This document shows, in pieces, positions 23,343 to 36,462 of a stretch of 60,000 nt of DNA. The position numbers were made by a program, and so were the translations under genes. The DNA is taken from NCBI GenBank assembly GCA_950295325.1, contig OX485807.1, positions 31,717,666 to 31,777,665 on the forward strand, given 5' to 3'. The notes below the pieces were generated by a model. It ran no database searches. It saw nothing but the letters and a program-made list of their open reading frames with translations, and was not told the DNA's origin. Source of the stretch: Polytrichum commune (taxonomy: Eukaryota; Streptophyta; Polytrichopsida; Polytrichales; Polytrichaceae). Within the stretch, counting starts at the first letter, position 1. Every line of letters begins with the position of its first letter.

Positions 23343-23480
23343 ACTTGCTAAATACACTAGATACTTGTATTTAGTGTCAAATGATAGTTTATGTCACTAT
23401 GGTAACTTTTGTATTGACACTTCTTATGTATAAGTTTACAAGTATTGTCATGGATGATTGAAATTTGGATGAAACATATT
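23343..23480. repeat. Dispersed repeat related to 55840-56010 and 25884-26250
   Basis: It shares GTCACTATGGTAACTTTT and TGACACTTCTYATG with 55880-55915, and GTCATGGRTGATTGAAA with 55995-56012. The inverse of the latter part resembles 26048-26120. The left end has CACTAGATACTTGTATTTAG, a foldback-like terminus. It is a MITE fragment of undetermined superfamily. Confidence 0.5.
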
Positions 23481-25084
23481 CATACTATTAAGGATGTTCA
23501 ATTATTCGTATTTTGGACTTAGACCTTAAGATATACTTCTTGGGAAGTTCAAAATTTTGCTCTCGATTGATACGATCGTTCATTTTATGAGTTTCTTTGG
23601 TCTCACACCCAAACTTAAATCGGATTAGTCCAATTACTTCGAGAAATTAAAAGTATAGAGAGACGGAGTCTCCTCTTCAATGCTCTATGCATTAAATCAT
23701 CATACATATGAACTAAACAATAATGGAAAACGGGCTATTTTGATTGTTCATCTTAATGAAAACGTCTACATTTGAGTGTTGTGTAATTAGGTGCGGATTC
23801 TTCTCAAGCCATGTTGTCTTGTTGTACTAGCTTATGAAACACCATACTAAAGAGAGAGCTGACATCAACTGAAGGTTGGTGTAAATTAGGGGTATTTCAC
23901 CCTTGATAGTTGGCAACTCATGTGTAAACTTGCAGTGGTTTACCAAACATGGCTTAAGGGACAAGTGTAGTTGATGTTGTCTCTCTATTTGAGCTTCCTT
24001 ACCTCCGTTTTGTAACCCACATTAAGTCATATGCATAATTACTTGCATATGATTGCATATTTTAGTGTGTCACGTGATTTACAATACATTGTGGGAATGT
24101 CTTGAGCACTTATGACTCTTTGATGCATTTCCTTCAAGAAGTGGGAATTGAACGTTGATGCCATCAAGAATCTAATGTGTACTACTATTCTCTTCACAAA
24201 TAGTAATTATAAATAAACATTTCACTTCTCTGGCTTTATAACATGGCTTTTACAAACTCAAATAGATATTGTGAAGGTTCGACTATATGCCTCCTAAAAA
24301 ATACACTACATGTTTGCACCAAGGAAGCATCAACATTTTATATTTGCTTCTCATATTGTGGCCACATACAAGTGTTTGTGTTTTTTTTTTAAAACAAATT
24401 TCGGCCTAATCTTGGGGGGGATTGGCCCACTGAACCCCAACATGCGTGAGCTCCCAAATGAAAGTCGTTCTTGAACTATCTTTCATTTAGTTCAACCCAC
24501 GTCTTGTAAACTTTCTTTCCAATTTGCACATGTTATTATCTTGTCAATACTTAGTGTCATTACATTTATTATGGTGATATTTGCCAATATATGTACATTG
24601 TGACTTACCTTTCTCATGCCTAAAATGTCGCCCATAGGGTACCCCATCACACATGAAGGAACATGCCATGCTAGTTACATTTTGATTTTCAACTACTTAT
24701 TATGTTCTCATCCTTTCATATCTAATTGTGGGAAAGGTATCAACTGAACACAATTGAGATTGTGAATCTTAAGAGCACAAATTTACTTGCAAGTCCGAGA
24801 ACCAAAAGAGAAGGCATAAAATATCAACTCCAATCAACATGAAGAACATCTGATCTTCAAATGACACTAAAATTAGCTTCGAGTCAACACAATATGGCAT
24901 ACTATTTAAAAGACCACACCACGCATAATATTAAGAAAACCAAAAAAAACAGTTAAGCAAAACCTTCTATGGGATACAACCCTCAAAGATATGGATAGGG
25001 TTGATATCTATAACTAAGCACTTACCAACTTTGACAATGTGTGGGGTGGAAATAAAATCCCTTCTCATGGAGATAACAATGACA
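23481..25084. other. No recognised gene
   Basis: Mixed AT-rich sequence. A short T run and a G run occur near 24383-24420. I found no coding frame, RNA gene or repeat unit that I can support. Confidence 0.4.
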
Positions 25085-25365
25085 AGATGATTTGGAACAT
25101 TAGAGCGCCCAATGTGGGCTTGTACCATGCCCACACTAGGGCAAGTTGTAGGTCCTTTGCCACTAGGGGGAGTCTCTCTTAATAGGAAAGATGTATCTCT
25201 TTCCAATATTGACCACTCCAAGTAAGAATTTTTTTTCGTCCTACTCACATTAACCTCTTTGGATATAACGTGTTGCAGTTTTGCCAATGCATACTAGACA
25301 ACACCCCTATCAAGATGGGAACCCTCCCATTGGTGTGGGTCAGTTATTGGTACTAGTGTGGACAT
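25085..25365. repeat. Dispersed repeat, pair with 57330-57680
   Basis: The order of blocks matches the 57-kb copy in the same orientation: ACCATGCCCACACTAGGG, CTCTTTCCRAWAYTGACC-like, GCATACWAGACAA, CTATCAAGATGGRAAC and GGTGTGGGTSAGT, ending in a GYGGGCATG-type block. The minus open frame at 24967-25287 lies across it, but its reading is not preserved in the sister copy, so it is not supported as a gene. Confidence 0.6.
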
Positions 25366-25556
25366 GATATTAGTTGATCATACTTAACATCGTTTACTCT
25401 TTGTGAATTAAGACATTGTTTACTTCCACTAGATTCATCCTAGTGTGTTCCCATGTTCTCTTCTATGTCTTCTTATATATTTTCTAACAATGTAACTAAC
25501 ATTCATTTGTCTCAAAAGAAAAAAAGAAAAGAAAAGAACAATACGACAATGATAGG

Positions 25557-25622
25557 TCTCTCTCTCTTTATATATATATATATATAGATAGATAGATATA
25601 GATATAGATCTATATATCTCTT

Positions 25623-25659
<37 letters not shown>

Positions 25660-25660
25660 G
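25557..25660. repeat. Compound microsatellite (TC, TA, GATA, CA, TA)
   Basis: In order it holds a TCTC run, (TA)n, (GATA)n/(GATATA)n, (CA)n and a second (TA)n. The (TA)n tracts are hairpin-prone. Confidence 0.95.
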
Positions 25661-25883
25661 CGCTAGAATGAATGACTACCATGACCTATTCAATGTGATT
25701 GTCACGTAGTTTTAATGCGAGTATGTGCTATCCTATGAAGCTATGGAGGTGGCAACTCTAGTGCATATGATTGGGAAGCCTTTTCATTGTCTCACCCAGG
25801 TAGCACCTCCTCAGTCATCGATTGGGAATATATGTTAAGATACCAATATGTGGACAATGTAAAGATTATTATTCTCGAGAACT

Positions 25884-26250
25884 ACACTAAATATGGCATT
25901 TAGTTTCACCAACTCTTATTGTCTTTCTCAATACTAATTGTAAACCGCAGCATAGTGCCACAAACACTAAATGCTAACCCATCATTAAATGTCATTCCTT
26001 GTAAATTTTTTTGGGGATTATAGAATTACAATGTTGCGAACACTGTCACTTACCAAGTGATTTTTCATCCAAATTTCAATCTTCCGTGACAAGATATTTT
26101 TCACAAGTTTCTAACAAGTGAAGGTAGGGTTTTGGCCAATGGATGAACTCATCCATCATCCATGACAATATTGGTTCGCTTACTCATGAGAGATGCCATC
26201 TGAAAAGCTACCACCATAGTGTTATAAAATACCATATTTAGTGTACTACT
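25884..26250. mobile_element. Candidate MITE with CACTAAATATGG ends
   Basis: ACACTAAATATGGCATTTAG near 25887 is mirrored near 26230-26247 (inverse: ACACTAAATATGGTATTT). Internal sequence at 26048-26120 matches, inverted, part of 55960-56040. The element is about 365 bp without coding capacity. Confidence 0.45.
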
Positions 26251-29200
26251 TCTACTACTACGATAGACTAGCTCACAATCATATGGAAATGACTAAGAAT
26301 TAAATTTGTAATTTGGATACTCCTCCATGGCATTGAAGATGATGTAGATTAGATAGGTACCAATTGTGATTGTCCCATACACGAAGTACACTAGAACGCG
26401 ACCCAAAAGGTGAGGAATGAGATGTGAGTGATTTGGACATGCAATCCGACTTTACGTCGATGGCCGTCACAACTTAATTGAAAAACCCTTAAAATGGCAC
26501 ATGCCACATTTAAGGATGTAAGGATGTGCCATGTTAAGTTGAGTGTTGTATGCTTAAGTACCAAATTTCAAAATTGTTCTCTTTTCTTTACCCGACTACC
26601 AAAACGACAAAGCAATAGTTTCTACAATGCACATCGCATGCAACTTGACTCACATTGACATTCCAATGTAACGTAAGTCAAATTAAATCAAGTCACACAC
26701 AAGAAAGATGAGTTTTCATGCTAGTTATGTGACATGCAAGAAGAATAGATGCATGTCGATAGAAAACTCGAAGTTAAAGTGTGCCATGTGTATTTCAACA
26801 TTGATATAAAATTTGCAAATGAATAAGTATAAATTTGGAACCCATTATTATAGATTACATACTTGCAAACTTTGTTGATCATATAATTTACAATCTTGAC
26901 TTCTAAAGAACATGCATGCATTTCGGAAATGTACAACAATTCACAATGAAAGAGTTGAATTACTCAAACCAAGATGTCAAGGCTTTGAACTGAAGGTAGC
27001 ATCCACATTCTTGGGAATGATGTTTGTGTGGATGTAAATATTTTCAAATATTTCTCCATTTAAAAAAAAATACACAAGTGAAAAATTGTTTAAGAGCATG
27101 GACATATACATAATGTAACATATTGCAAGAGGAGGCTACAATACAATCCTTTTGGGGGGAAGGGGGGATGTGAATTCTACTAAACACGTACAACTATACA
27201 TGAGTGCACAAAAAGTGCATTAATTTGAGCTTTGTCATATTGTTTATACACATACTACACGACATATGACTTCTAGTTATGTACATGTATGGAGGACCTT
27301 TAGAAACCAACAAACATTTGTACTTGTATGGTAGTGTCACCAAACTTTATAAGATGCATGTAAAGTGAGATAATCATAGGGTAGAGTATCGGGATCCAAT
27401 CGACGTGATGGACTATCCATCAAACATAGAGATGGACTTATATTGGTATCAAAAAGGAACCAACAACAAGTGAACAAATGATCTTACTCATCATTTGATA
27501 GTAGCTTAGAAATGATAATTGCATCAGATGCTTATATATTACATATGGTGGATGAAGAGGTCTTTAACAACTTTACTCATGGATGCTAGGGTTTTGCATT
27601 ATACATATCAATGGGTCATTTTTATTTAGATGTAAATATGTATACTTATATTGATGACTATATATGTATTTATAAATACATATTGTCTGTTATATTTTGT
27701 CATCGAAAATGTACATGTAAATTTTACAAAAACATGCCTTGTCTATAGAGGCTTTGTACAATATGTTGTGAATGCAAGTGATTCTTGGTATTAATGGAAG
27801 GTGCATCCCCTGGACTTCAACCATATGTGACTTAATCACGATCGATTGCTTACCAAGTATACCATATACACATACCAAATACTTGAACCTAAAACTCAAT
27901 TACAGTCTCTTTTATCTCTCTCATTGAATATTAAAAAAACACCATGTGAAAATTCTCAACTTGGATCACCTTGGCTATAATTGGCGAATGTAAAAGTGAT
28001 AACAAGGACCGACTGATTTCAATTCCATAGTCACAAAGCCCAAACCAGGCCTCCTTATCGATAGAAACCAAACCATGCTATTATTGGAAATTGGGTTCAT
28101 CTTTTTAATTGAGGGTTTTGGAGTTATTTGACAGTGTGAGTTAACCCTTAAAATACGGAGGGTCCATGTATACAATCATATACTCAATTTTTATGGGCTC
28201 CTAAGAGTTTTAAAACCACATTTTTCTATCTGTAGGGGGTTCTAAACCTTATTCTACACATTGTCTTGTGTCAAGGAGAAACATAAAACATAGTCATACT
28301 TGATAGTGATGATCAAAATACAATGTATACATTTGCACCCAAGGGCATTCAAGCTGCGTACATGAAATCTTAAAAAACACCAAGGTATTCAACCATCTAT
28401 AAAAGTGTGCTTGAAGGATAACATGACTTTAGTTAGGGTCATTTTTTACATAATTAGTGAAAAATGAAACTACATAGCTGAAATACATTTCTTTTTTTGT
28501 GCATAGAGAGGCCCACTCTGGACCTCTTACATGCTTATAGGTAAACAATCTAGACATGATTAAGGGTTTGATGACATTCCCACTCATTTGCGGTCACGAG
28601 CACTCGCTGAATTTTTTTAAAACATGTCTTTCCATTGAAACATGATATTTCTTAAGTTAAAACATGTTAAACCGACAAACATTTGCTATCTTGAATACGA
28701 TTTGTTACTACATGTGATCTTTATTATCTAGCTTGAGTTTCCAATACGGAATTGTACGTCACATGGCCTCCACTCAAAATAAACACTTTAATCTTCACAC
28801 TCATGACATCGAAGAAGAGTTCACTTGTTCCCAACATCTAGGAAGGCAAGACACAATGATTATGACACAAACATTCTTCATTATAGTGTGGGAGTGTATA
28901 AGTTAGGCTGAGGAATCATTGTGTTGTTGTTGCCGAGAGAGCCGAGCTGAGACTTTTCAATGAACACATAGAAAATATGAACTTCGTGTTACACCCTAAA
29001 CACCATAATATCAACCCCTCTAGTGTCACACACTCTCTAATATCCCGAAATGCTAGGGAACGGATGTTTGTAGTTCAGATCTCACTCCTTATTATCACAT
29101 TTCTCTCCTTTATATCACGAAATTTGTCATTAACGCAAACCACCCAAGACGTCAACCCACACCCTCGCATTGGCCATGTGTCAGCATGTGGAGCGTCACC

Positions 29201-29397
29201 TTCTTATTATTCTTCTTCTTCTTCTGATGCCACTTGTTGAACGTTGGTGCATGCGTCTACCACATCGCATGGGAAGGCCAAGTGAAGTGGACCACAGTAG
29301 CGTGTGTCCCATGGATGAACTCTGTGCATTATTAATTAACATAAATACTTTCTCAGATTAGTTAATAAAACATTCCTTGGTACTTGCTTGCATCCAG
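26251..29397. other. Long AT-rich stretch without recognised genes
   Basis: I looked in six frames and for tRNA-like boxes and found nothing supportable. A (TTC)n run lies at about 29208-29224. The stretch immediately upstream of 29398 is A/T-rich, as is usual upstream of plant tRNA genes. Confidence 0.4.
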
Positions 29398-29481
29398 GTC
29401 AGCATGGCCGAGTGGTCTAAGGCGCCAGACTCAAGTTCTGGTCTTCGTAAGGGGGCGTGGGTTCGAACCCCACTGCTGACA
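29398..29481 (+). tRNA. tRNA-Leu, anticodon CAA
   Basis: This is an intact 84-nt class II tRNA. The acceptor strands GTCAGCA and TGCTGAC pair over seven bases, with discriminator A. The A box TGGCCGAGTGG (29405-29415) and B box GGTTCGAACCC (29460-29470) are perfect Pol III promoters. The anticodon stem CCAGA/TCTGG encloses the loop with CAA at 29432-29434, which reads UUG codons. A long variable arm between the anticodon and T stems is as expected for Leu. There is no intron. A T4 stop for Pol III is at 29514-29517. The sequence is very close to what I recall of the angiosperm gene. It is the only gene in the window that looks fully functional. Confidence 0.97.
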
Positions 29482-30319
29482 CTGAAATCAATACAGGGCT
29501 TCGTAAGCATTTCTTTTAATATGAATTATCATGCAGTTGGGATTAAGGATACCCAATTGCAGGTAGTTGCCATTCTTTTTCTAGTATCTTTTCTAACTCA
29601 ACAGAAAACCATTTGGGTATCTATAATGAATGTTCCACATTTTTCATTAGCATTAGGGTATGGGTGTCTCATAGTGTATATATATATTGATATCATTTGG
29701 TTGTGTACACCATGCAAGAACCGTTTATATCAAGTGGAAATGTATTAGCATCAATACAATTAAAAATGGTATTGACTTAAACAATTAACTTGGGTAAACA
29801 AATCTTCATATCAACTTGACATAACTATCCAATATCAGTAGTTGACTAGTACTAAAATTTGGATACCCATGGATATGTTATTTGATATTGTTTTTGATGT
29901 CAATTTTTGATACCTTTCATCCACCTGCTGTATATACCTATGAAAACTGATAGTTACCGTACGTATTGTTTAGATTGGGGTTTTGTATTTATGAGTCCGA
30001 AGATTCGTGCCACTCGTGCCCAGTGATAAAACCATATCCCCTCTAGGTTTGTATAGTTTATACATCCCAAGTTAGTACCACATGACTAATTCAAGGTCTT
30101 TGATGCTAATACTTGGGTGTCATCGTCTTAAACATGCAAATTTCTTTAGCCATATGGGGTCTCAATGTTTTCATATAGCTTACATGATTGGTATGAATCC
30201 ATGCTCTATATTCCTATGATAATATGATAACTATGATCATCACCAAGTTGGGAATTGATATAGCGTAGTTGCACCTAGGGAGGTATCTAAAACAAGCATG
30301 GACTTGGGGCCAAGAGCCT
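29482..30319. other. No recognised gene downstream of the tRNA
   Basis: AT-rich sequence with a short (TA)n near 29680. I see no coding frame, and the open frame spanning the tRNA (29377-29748) is not a gene. Confidence 0.4.
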
Positions 30320-30705
30320 TGTGGTGTGTAAGGTATGTGGGTGTTATTTGGTTTGTTTTACATGTTCTCTAGCTTCTATTGATTAGATTTACACTACAAA
30401 ACTTCTATTGCACTAGCAAATCTACAATGAAGCCTATGCAAAAACTGGATTGAGAATCGGACTTCCTTTGATATAGTTATGATTATCAGAAGTGTACGTT
30501 TGTCGATCTCTTAATTGGATACATAAGTCCTCCCAATATTGTTTGCTATTGAGTGTAGAGTAGTTATTAGTATTTGAAGGCATAGTCCAATGAAGATGTG
30601 TCTTTTGATGTTTGCTCTTTGATCCTCACCAAATCACATACGAATCAAATATAGGGGTCCGATTAAGAAAATGAGCCATTGAAGACCTATCTATCTTGTG
30701 CAAAC
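30320..30705. repeat. Dispersed repeat with GTGTTATTTGGTT end, copy 1 of 3
   Basis: It shares with 38815-39100 and 55490-55785 the start GGGTGTTATTTGGTT, then TAGATYTACRC-like, GAAAATCG/GAGAATCGG, TAGTTATGRTTATCAG, and TAAYTGGATACATARGTCCTC. GTTTGGTT-type starts are common in Tourist/Harbinger MITEs, but no right terminus was resolved. Confidence 0.55.
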
Positions 30706-31962
30706 TTATTCACTGGGAAGGTGAAAACGCATGAAATTATTTTATAACCCAACATTTGTATCTTTGAATGGTCTAACTCCAAAAATGATAACATTAGCAT
30801 ATATTAAGGTGTCAAAACCAACACCCCACCCAAAACCAACATCATGAAATCTTGCATAATAAGTACATATTGATTATGAGAATGTTCACCATGTGAACGT
30901 CATGCCCCTCTAACAGTTTTGGGTGACAACACACTTTTTCACTTCAGAAACATAAATAAATAAATATATAATATATATATATAATTGGGGGAAAAAACTT
31001 ACAGTACATTGGGAATAAAAAGATTTGCTTTGTACAACTACCACATGTATGTCAAATACCTTAACTTCTTAGGTTAAGTTGCTACTACCTTGCTCTCATG
31101 GGGCCCAATTGAGAATGGATTGACTTTGAACCTACAAGGAGGCCATATCCTACAAGTAAAATGCCATTGGACCTTAAAAAATTATTCAAAAATTCACCCC
31201 AAGACCCCCCACGCCCTTTCGGGGTTAAGATGCATGTTGTCACATGGTTTTTGAACGCATTGAACAACCCTACTTGAAAACTCAAGGCCTTCTCCCTTCA
31301 CCCAACCCCTTGAGAAGCCACATACACCGAGATTTACGGCCATGTCACCCGCTATAGCTGTGGCGGAGACAACAATGGCGGCATTGCAAGCACAATTGTA
31401 CCAAACCAAACATTTTACAAGTTTATTGGGATCTATCTACCAAACATTCTCTTTCCACATGCACATCATGAAGACACATCGACTTTATGTTAGGGATTTA
31501 GGCCAAATTGAGGCTTTGACATGTGTAAATCCTTGTTCATGATCAATCTAATCCATTAAATCAGTCCCAAGGCCTTTACATGATGGAAATAAGGTCATTC
31601 CTTGAAAATGAGTTTTTGATGAGGTTAAATTATGTTTAAATTCATTGAAGATTTTTTTGGACATGGCTTGAAGAAAGAGAATTGGATTGGACCAAAATGG
31701 AAACCCAATTTGCTTCCTTGGAAACGTGTCAAAGTTTCCTCTCTTTTGACCCAAATCAAGATTTGTGTGAATTGGCTCCTTATTGTGATTCATAGTACTT
31801 TTCTAGAGTTCAAATAACTCTCATAATGAAATTAGTGCGGGTTATTCTAAATCTCTACTTTAAAACTAGTGTGGGTCATACTAATTATTTTTTAAGGAAA
31901 TTTATAGTGGTGTTGTTGTAAGGTGATTATTCTATCTTATGGGAAGTGTTGGCTAGAAGCCT
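30706..31962. other. No supported gene
   Basis: A short plus frame at 31342-31430 begins MSPAIAVAETTMAALQAQLY and is less AT-rich than its surroundings, but it has no recognisable domain or splice context that I can defend. A (TA)n run lies at 30960-30985. Confidence 0.35.
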
Positions 31963-32096
31963 CAAGAAAATTTGAGGGGAAAGATCAAAGATTTTAGACC
32001 CTTCACGTTATTTTCACCCTAACTAGACAATTAGAGTGGCCCACGTTGCTTATTCCCATGCTAATTTTCCACCCACACGAATAGGGACTATGTAGT
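31963..32096. repeat. Dispersed repeat, pair with 6303-6440
   Basis: Matching block order to 6303-6440 includes CAAGAAAAT, CAAAGATTTTAGACCC, CTAACTAGACAATTAGAG, CCCACGTTGCTTATT and CATGCTAATTTTCCACCC. Confidence 0.6.
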
Positions 32097-32787
32097 ACTT
32101 TAAGACCCTGGGCATTTGTAAATATGCCTCACTGCCTTACGTGGAAAGACTAGGCATGGAGACACCACAAGATTTAAAGTTGCCAAACTAGACGTTTGAC
32201 ACTTTCAAGTGATAGCTCTAAATCCTCCAACTTGACAAACAACCAAGAAGGTACACACAAACAAGACACATGTGGGGTCCTTTGGCCGCTTTTAGGAAAT
32301 CCATCATGTTGTTGCGGCTGACTCCTTGTCATTGATCACGTTGGGTCATATAACAACAACAATAATAAGATGGAGTCACACATATATGCTTTTTGCACAC
32401 AAAACACACCCGCACATACACACATCCATTGATTCCGACATTGGTTTTTTATGGTTGATTAGATACCAACCATGAGTTCCAAAGACAACCGGTGTCATTA
32501 TGGACACTTCATGTTAGATTGGGTGTTATGTAGATTCATCTTCCCTACTAGTGTGGACATGCATACAAAATATGGCATGTCATAATACCAAAGGATATGA
32601 TAATATAAAAGTAGAGTAGGATCTTATTGGCATGCATGATGATGGAGGCAACCGGATGGGGACAACTCAAGGACGGACACACCGGTTGTCCCAACTTACC
32701 CTATTAGTACACTCGTCCCAAAAGCTCACCTATTCTCTTCATTGTCATCTAACTCCATTTATTGAATGAGTGGGTGATGCGAGCAAG

Positions 32788-32942
32788 CATAACATTACCC
32801 AATGACGTGGACCTTTAGAATATAACAATGGGATGTTGGGAACTCGGTTTGAATTCGAGTCCAATCGCACAACTTTTTGAGCATCCAACTGTTATATTTT
32901 GAGGGCCCGCAAAATGATAGTTGAACACAAAGTAATGTTATG
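32788..32942. mobile_element. Solitary foldback MITE, relative of the satellite founder, 155 bp
   Basis: It begins CATAACATTAC and ends GTAATGTTATG. Inside, TTTAGAATATAAC/GGGATG pairs with CATCC/GTTATATTTTGAGG, the same arrangement as the 23152-23332 element. The central loop differs. No target duplication is obvious (AAG before, AAT after). This copy shows that the family exists outside the array. Confidence 0.7.
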
Positions 32943-33344
32943 AATTACACCCGCGGGGGGGGGGGGGGATCCATCGATTGATGATAGAGATGTTCATTAT
33001 CTTTGGCCCGTGTTGAGGGTTTGAGCCAAGAAAAACCTCGTCCCAGAATTTTCAAACTGGCCCACATATTGAACACCAAATATTTTCCACCTAGGAGGCC
33101 ACACAGGATAACTTACGTTCGGGTCCAACCCTAGTGTAAAGCCCTTGGGCTGGATTTGATGAAACCGGATGATCCTAGTGGTTGAAATTCTTAAAGTTCG
33201 GAACAACCCTCGATCTGACCGTGAGTATAAAGTAGGCCTTAATAAAACATCTCACAACACACTTCAAATGTCCTCAAGCTAGAGAGAGAAAGGGCAAGGA
33301 GAGAGAACCCATACAAAGACTGAACCAGATAAATAAATAAAAAC

Positions 33345-33460
33345 TCCGGTCCTCTTTTGAGGCCGGCGTGAATAGAGTGTCTGTTCGTCTTGTCAATGGG
33401 CCAGTACCCACCGGGCAAAGGGACATTGGTGCAAAACTACTCTCCTATTTCGAGAATAGA
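33345..33460 (-). mobile_element. LINE 3' tail, heavily 5'-truncated copy
   Basis: Read on the minus strand, the stretch GTAGTTTTGCACCAATG...CACTCTATTCACGCC, then GGCC...GAGGACCGGAG, matches the 3' end of the LINE at 54310-54450 (GTAGTTTCACATCCAATG...CACCCTATTCACTCC, GCCTCTTCGGAGACCGGA). Here it ends in a TTTATTTATTTA tail; the 54-kb copy ends in a (TTC)n tail. 5'-truncation and a simple-repeat tail are typical of non-LTR retrotransposition. Confidence 0.6.
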
Positions 33461-33771
33461 CACTTTAGTAACCATATGTATAGATGGACAAGTAACTCAT
33501 CGACACCATAGTTGACCATGAACCAGAGGCAGAAGCCACAATTGGCAAGAAACCAACATCTCTCACCCACAACATGGTCATGAAACATAAGAAAAAGAAC
33601 AGTTAATATTGCCACAAATCGAATAGATTCAATTGAAAAAGGATAACATACAACCGTCAATAAGCATACCCTTAAAAGGACTGAGGCCCCAAGAACTGGA
33701 CCGTAAACGGTCCAAGAAACTGCCATATCACTCCAATTTGCATAAAAAGAAGCAAGCCTAGCACCCCACAC
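33461..33771 (-). other. Hydrophobic open frame adjoining the LINE tail
   Basis: A minus-strand frame is open for about 108 codons, with several hydrophobic stretches (for example GPVLGASVLLRVCLLTVVCY and FVAILTVLFLMF). It begins at GTG rather than ATG. It sits directly upstream of the LINE 3' tail and may be LINE-derived or chance: T-rich DNA read in this frame naturally gives hydrophobic residues. I do not claim a membrane protein. Confidence 0.2.
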
Positions 33772-35585
33772 GGAGTTGAAAATTTCTATAATATTTTCTC
33801 AAGGAACTGCAGGCACTTTTCAACGAAATCTTCAGCGTCGATCTTGTATGTAATTCCAACAAGGGGGTACATAGCTAGGTTGTGGTGCAACTGGTAGTGC
33901 TTTGTGCCTTAAGTGATCCTCTAAAGTGTGAACTTTCATTTGGAGTTATACAACCTACATTAATTTTCTTTTTAATAAACAAGGATGTGAATTTCTATAA
34001 ATATAACTACATAGATTATTTGGTAAATATAAAATAAGATGTATCTTTGCAAGTACAAAATGACAATATTTAAAAAATGCCCTGGGCTAGAACACATCTT
34101 CATTCAGTTGGGCCCTGCCCCTCCCACGCCTCTTTCATTGTCTGGTCTTTTTGCCCGCGTGGGAGCTCTTCCCCGATAGGAGCCAATGTGACAATACCAA
34201 ATTAGAGAGATATTGGTAAACATGCCTCCTTTCGAACCCTCACGTAACTTCCCCCAATAGCAAGTCCTTAGGTTCCCACAAGGTAAGTTGAAAATAATCG
34301 GTTGACCCATGTACTCACACTATGAATGGGTGGACCATAGTGATAGCTTGCACCTTGAATCAAGTGCTAGGGAGACCGCCCATTTGAGCACTAGGGTATG
34401 TCGGCCTTGGGTGGCTTAACCATGCACCAACTATGAGATCCACGTTGAAGTCTTTGGGTTAAGACACCCTTTTGGTTGACTGCCATCATGTAATCAATGA
34501 CCTAGGCACCCTTGGATGCAAATACACACTTTGTTTGTTGATCGTCAATGTCATGGGAATGTCATAGATGATTCACATAAATGTAATACTTCATAAAATT
34601 TCAAACCCATAAACATAAGGAATATGATCTTAAATCTTGATGAGGATAAGAGAACAAGCTTCATGGGATGAGTAATGTTATAAGTTATATCACTTTAGAT
34701 TCGTAACAATGTAATTTTATTTTTTCTTTTAAAATCAATATGCATTAGGATAAGGTCACAACGTTAGATGCATGATAGAGAAACATAGACAATGGAAACT
34801 TTCCATGTTCTCCTAAAGTAAGACCTTGGTCTTGCACATCATCGTGGAAAAGCTTTCATTTCTTCAAGAACTCAGGAAGTAATTTCAACGCGTTGAACAC
34901 TTACATCCTACATCCGTTCACCATCTCCTACCCATACCCATGCATGCATGGAGAGGGGCTTTCATTTCATCATCATGACGTCTTTGCTCCTAGATGTTGG
35001 GAATGTGGACCCACACATTCGATGGAAACTCAAGTGACAAGTTTAACTTGATCAATTCGGCTTGCCTCGTTCTCTTGGGAGAGAGGGAATGATCATATAC
35101 AAGTATACCTCATGTCCAGCCAACATTAAAGCTAGACCCCTATAGGATTGTTGTTGATTCATCCCAAATGACCTTGAGTAAATGAATTCACGGTCTTTGA
35201 AGCTAATTATGGTGTCAAATGAACTTTAAAAAGTAACCTCTAGATTTGATATTGTTTTAGGGGGTTGTGTTGGAAGAATGAGAGGTACACTTGTATATGA
35301 TATTTCCCTATGTCTATTCTCTTGCATCCAAGTTAGGAGAACAAGGCATAAATCATACTTCACTACTAATGCACCGTTTATGATATCTAGTGTCCCAGGT
35401 GAAATAATATCACTTACCCTATTTTGGGGCATATGCTAGGTTCCAACTAATGATTAACAATTTCATCATTATTGTCACCTCATGACACTTGACGTTCAAG
35501 TACGTTACCTAGTATCCTCGCATGAGTATGTTCAACTCTAATATCAATTGTATGCCTATGTTACAAAATGGTATAATATGTTGAC
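33772..35585. other. No recognised gene
   Basis: At 33882-33893 TGGTGCAACTGG fits a Pol III A box, but no acceptable B box follows. A partial match to the TTTGGAGTTA terminus of the 36998-37228 MITE family is near 33938. Otherwise nothing is supported. Confidence 0.35.
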
Positions 35586-35728
35586 TAAAATATGTACAAA
35601 TGGCATCCAACATTGATATGCTCAAGAAATATATCTTCCTTTTGCATACTAAAATGTAAACACATGGCACTTGCCATTAGTATGCTCAATAATATCTTCC
35701 CCTTGCATACTAAATTGCAAAACTATCA
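35586..35728. repeat. Two-copy short direct repeat, about 70 bp
   Basis: The blocks ATGGCA...CATT..TATGCTCAA, ATATCTTCC and TTGCATACTAAA occur in order at about 35600-35655 and 35662-35715. Confidence 0.7.
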
Positions 35729-36416
35729 TCTCAAGTATCTCAATGTGCTTCACTAAACATCACAATGTAAGCATTTTTTCACTTTAAGATTTTGCTTATG
35801 TTGATGAAAGCATCAGATTGGTAGATAATAAACGTGACACTTTGAGACCTCTAGGCATCTAAATTAGGCCTTGCAAATAGTGACACTAAATACTATAAAT
35901 AGTGTACTTAGTGGTTCATTTATTTTTAGTTTATATTAAGATACACATTTTCAAATACTCGGCAAATTTTTAGGCATTTTTTATGTTTTTTTACTACAAA
36001 TTCACGACTACAGTTAGTCCATGCCAATATGGGCAAATATAGACACACTCAACTTCGTCAATTGTTCCATGTCACCATATTGCATTAGTATATTCAAACT
36101 CAACTGCAGTGTCTGAGCCTTGAGTGTTGCCACACGAACTAACAAATATTGGAATACATAACACACCACATGGCACACATGACAGGTCATGAATGATGAT
36201 TTGCATTCACAATGTCTTCATTCTTGTATCAATACTTGGACGGAGAAGAGCTCAAAGAACCATTCTTACAAGAAGGGAATGTTTTCGACAATGATTTGTC
36301 ATAAAGGACCTCACGAATTGATGTCTTCGATGATTTTCAATCATAAACATACAAATATTCTAAAATGTTTTATAATGCCGCCTCCGACCTCTAGAATAAA
36401 AAATGCAACACTAGGT
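35729..36416. other. No recognised gene
   Basis: A GTGACACTAAATACTATAAAT motif near 35879 resembles MITE termini seen elsewhere, but no partner end was found. The plus open frame at 36189-36596 runs into the trinucleotide repeat and has no family resemblance. Confidence 0.35.
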
Positions 36417-36417
36417 G

Positions 36418-36455
<38 letters not shown>

Positions 36456-36462
36456 ACAACAA
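36417..36462. repeat. (TAC)n trinucleotide microsatellite
   Basis: About 13 TAC/CTA repeats are followed by a short (AAC)n. In one frame this gives a poly-Leu run, which is not evidence for a protein. Confidence 0.95.

Noticed and set aside
29377-29748. 123-codon frame over the tRNA
   Set aside because: It is a chance frame through the tRNA-Leu gene.
33882-33950. SINE or tRNA at 33.88 kb
   Set aside because: There is a good A-box match, but no acceptable B box follows and no cloverleaf can be drawn.
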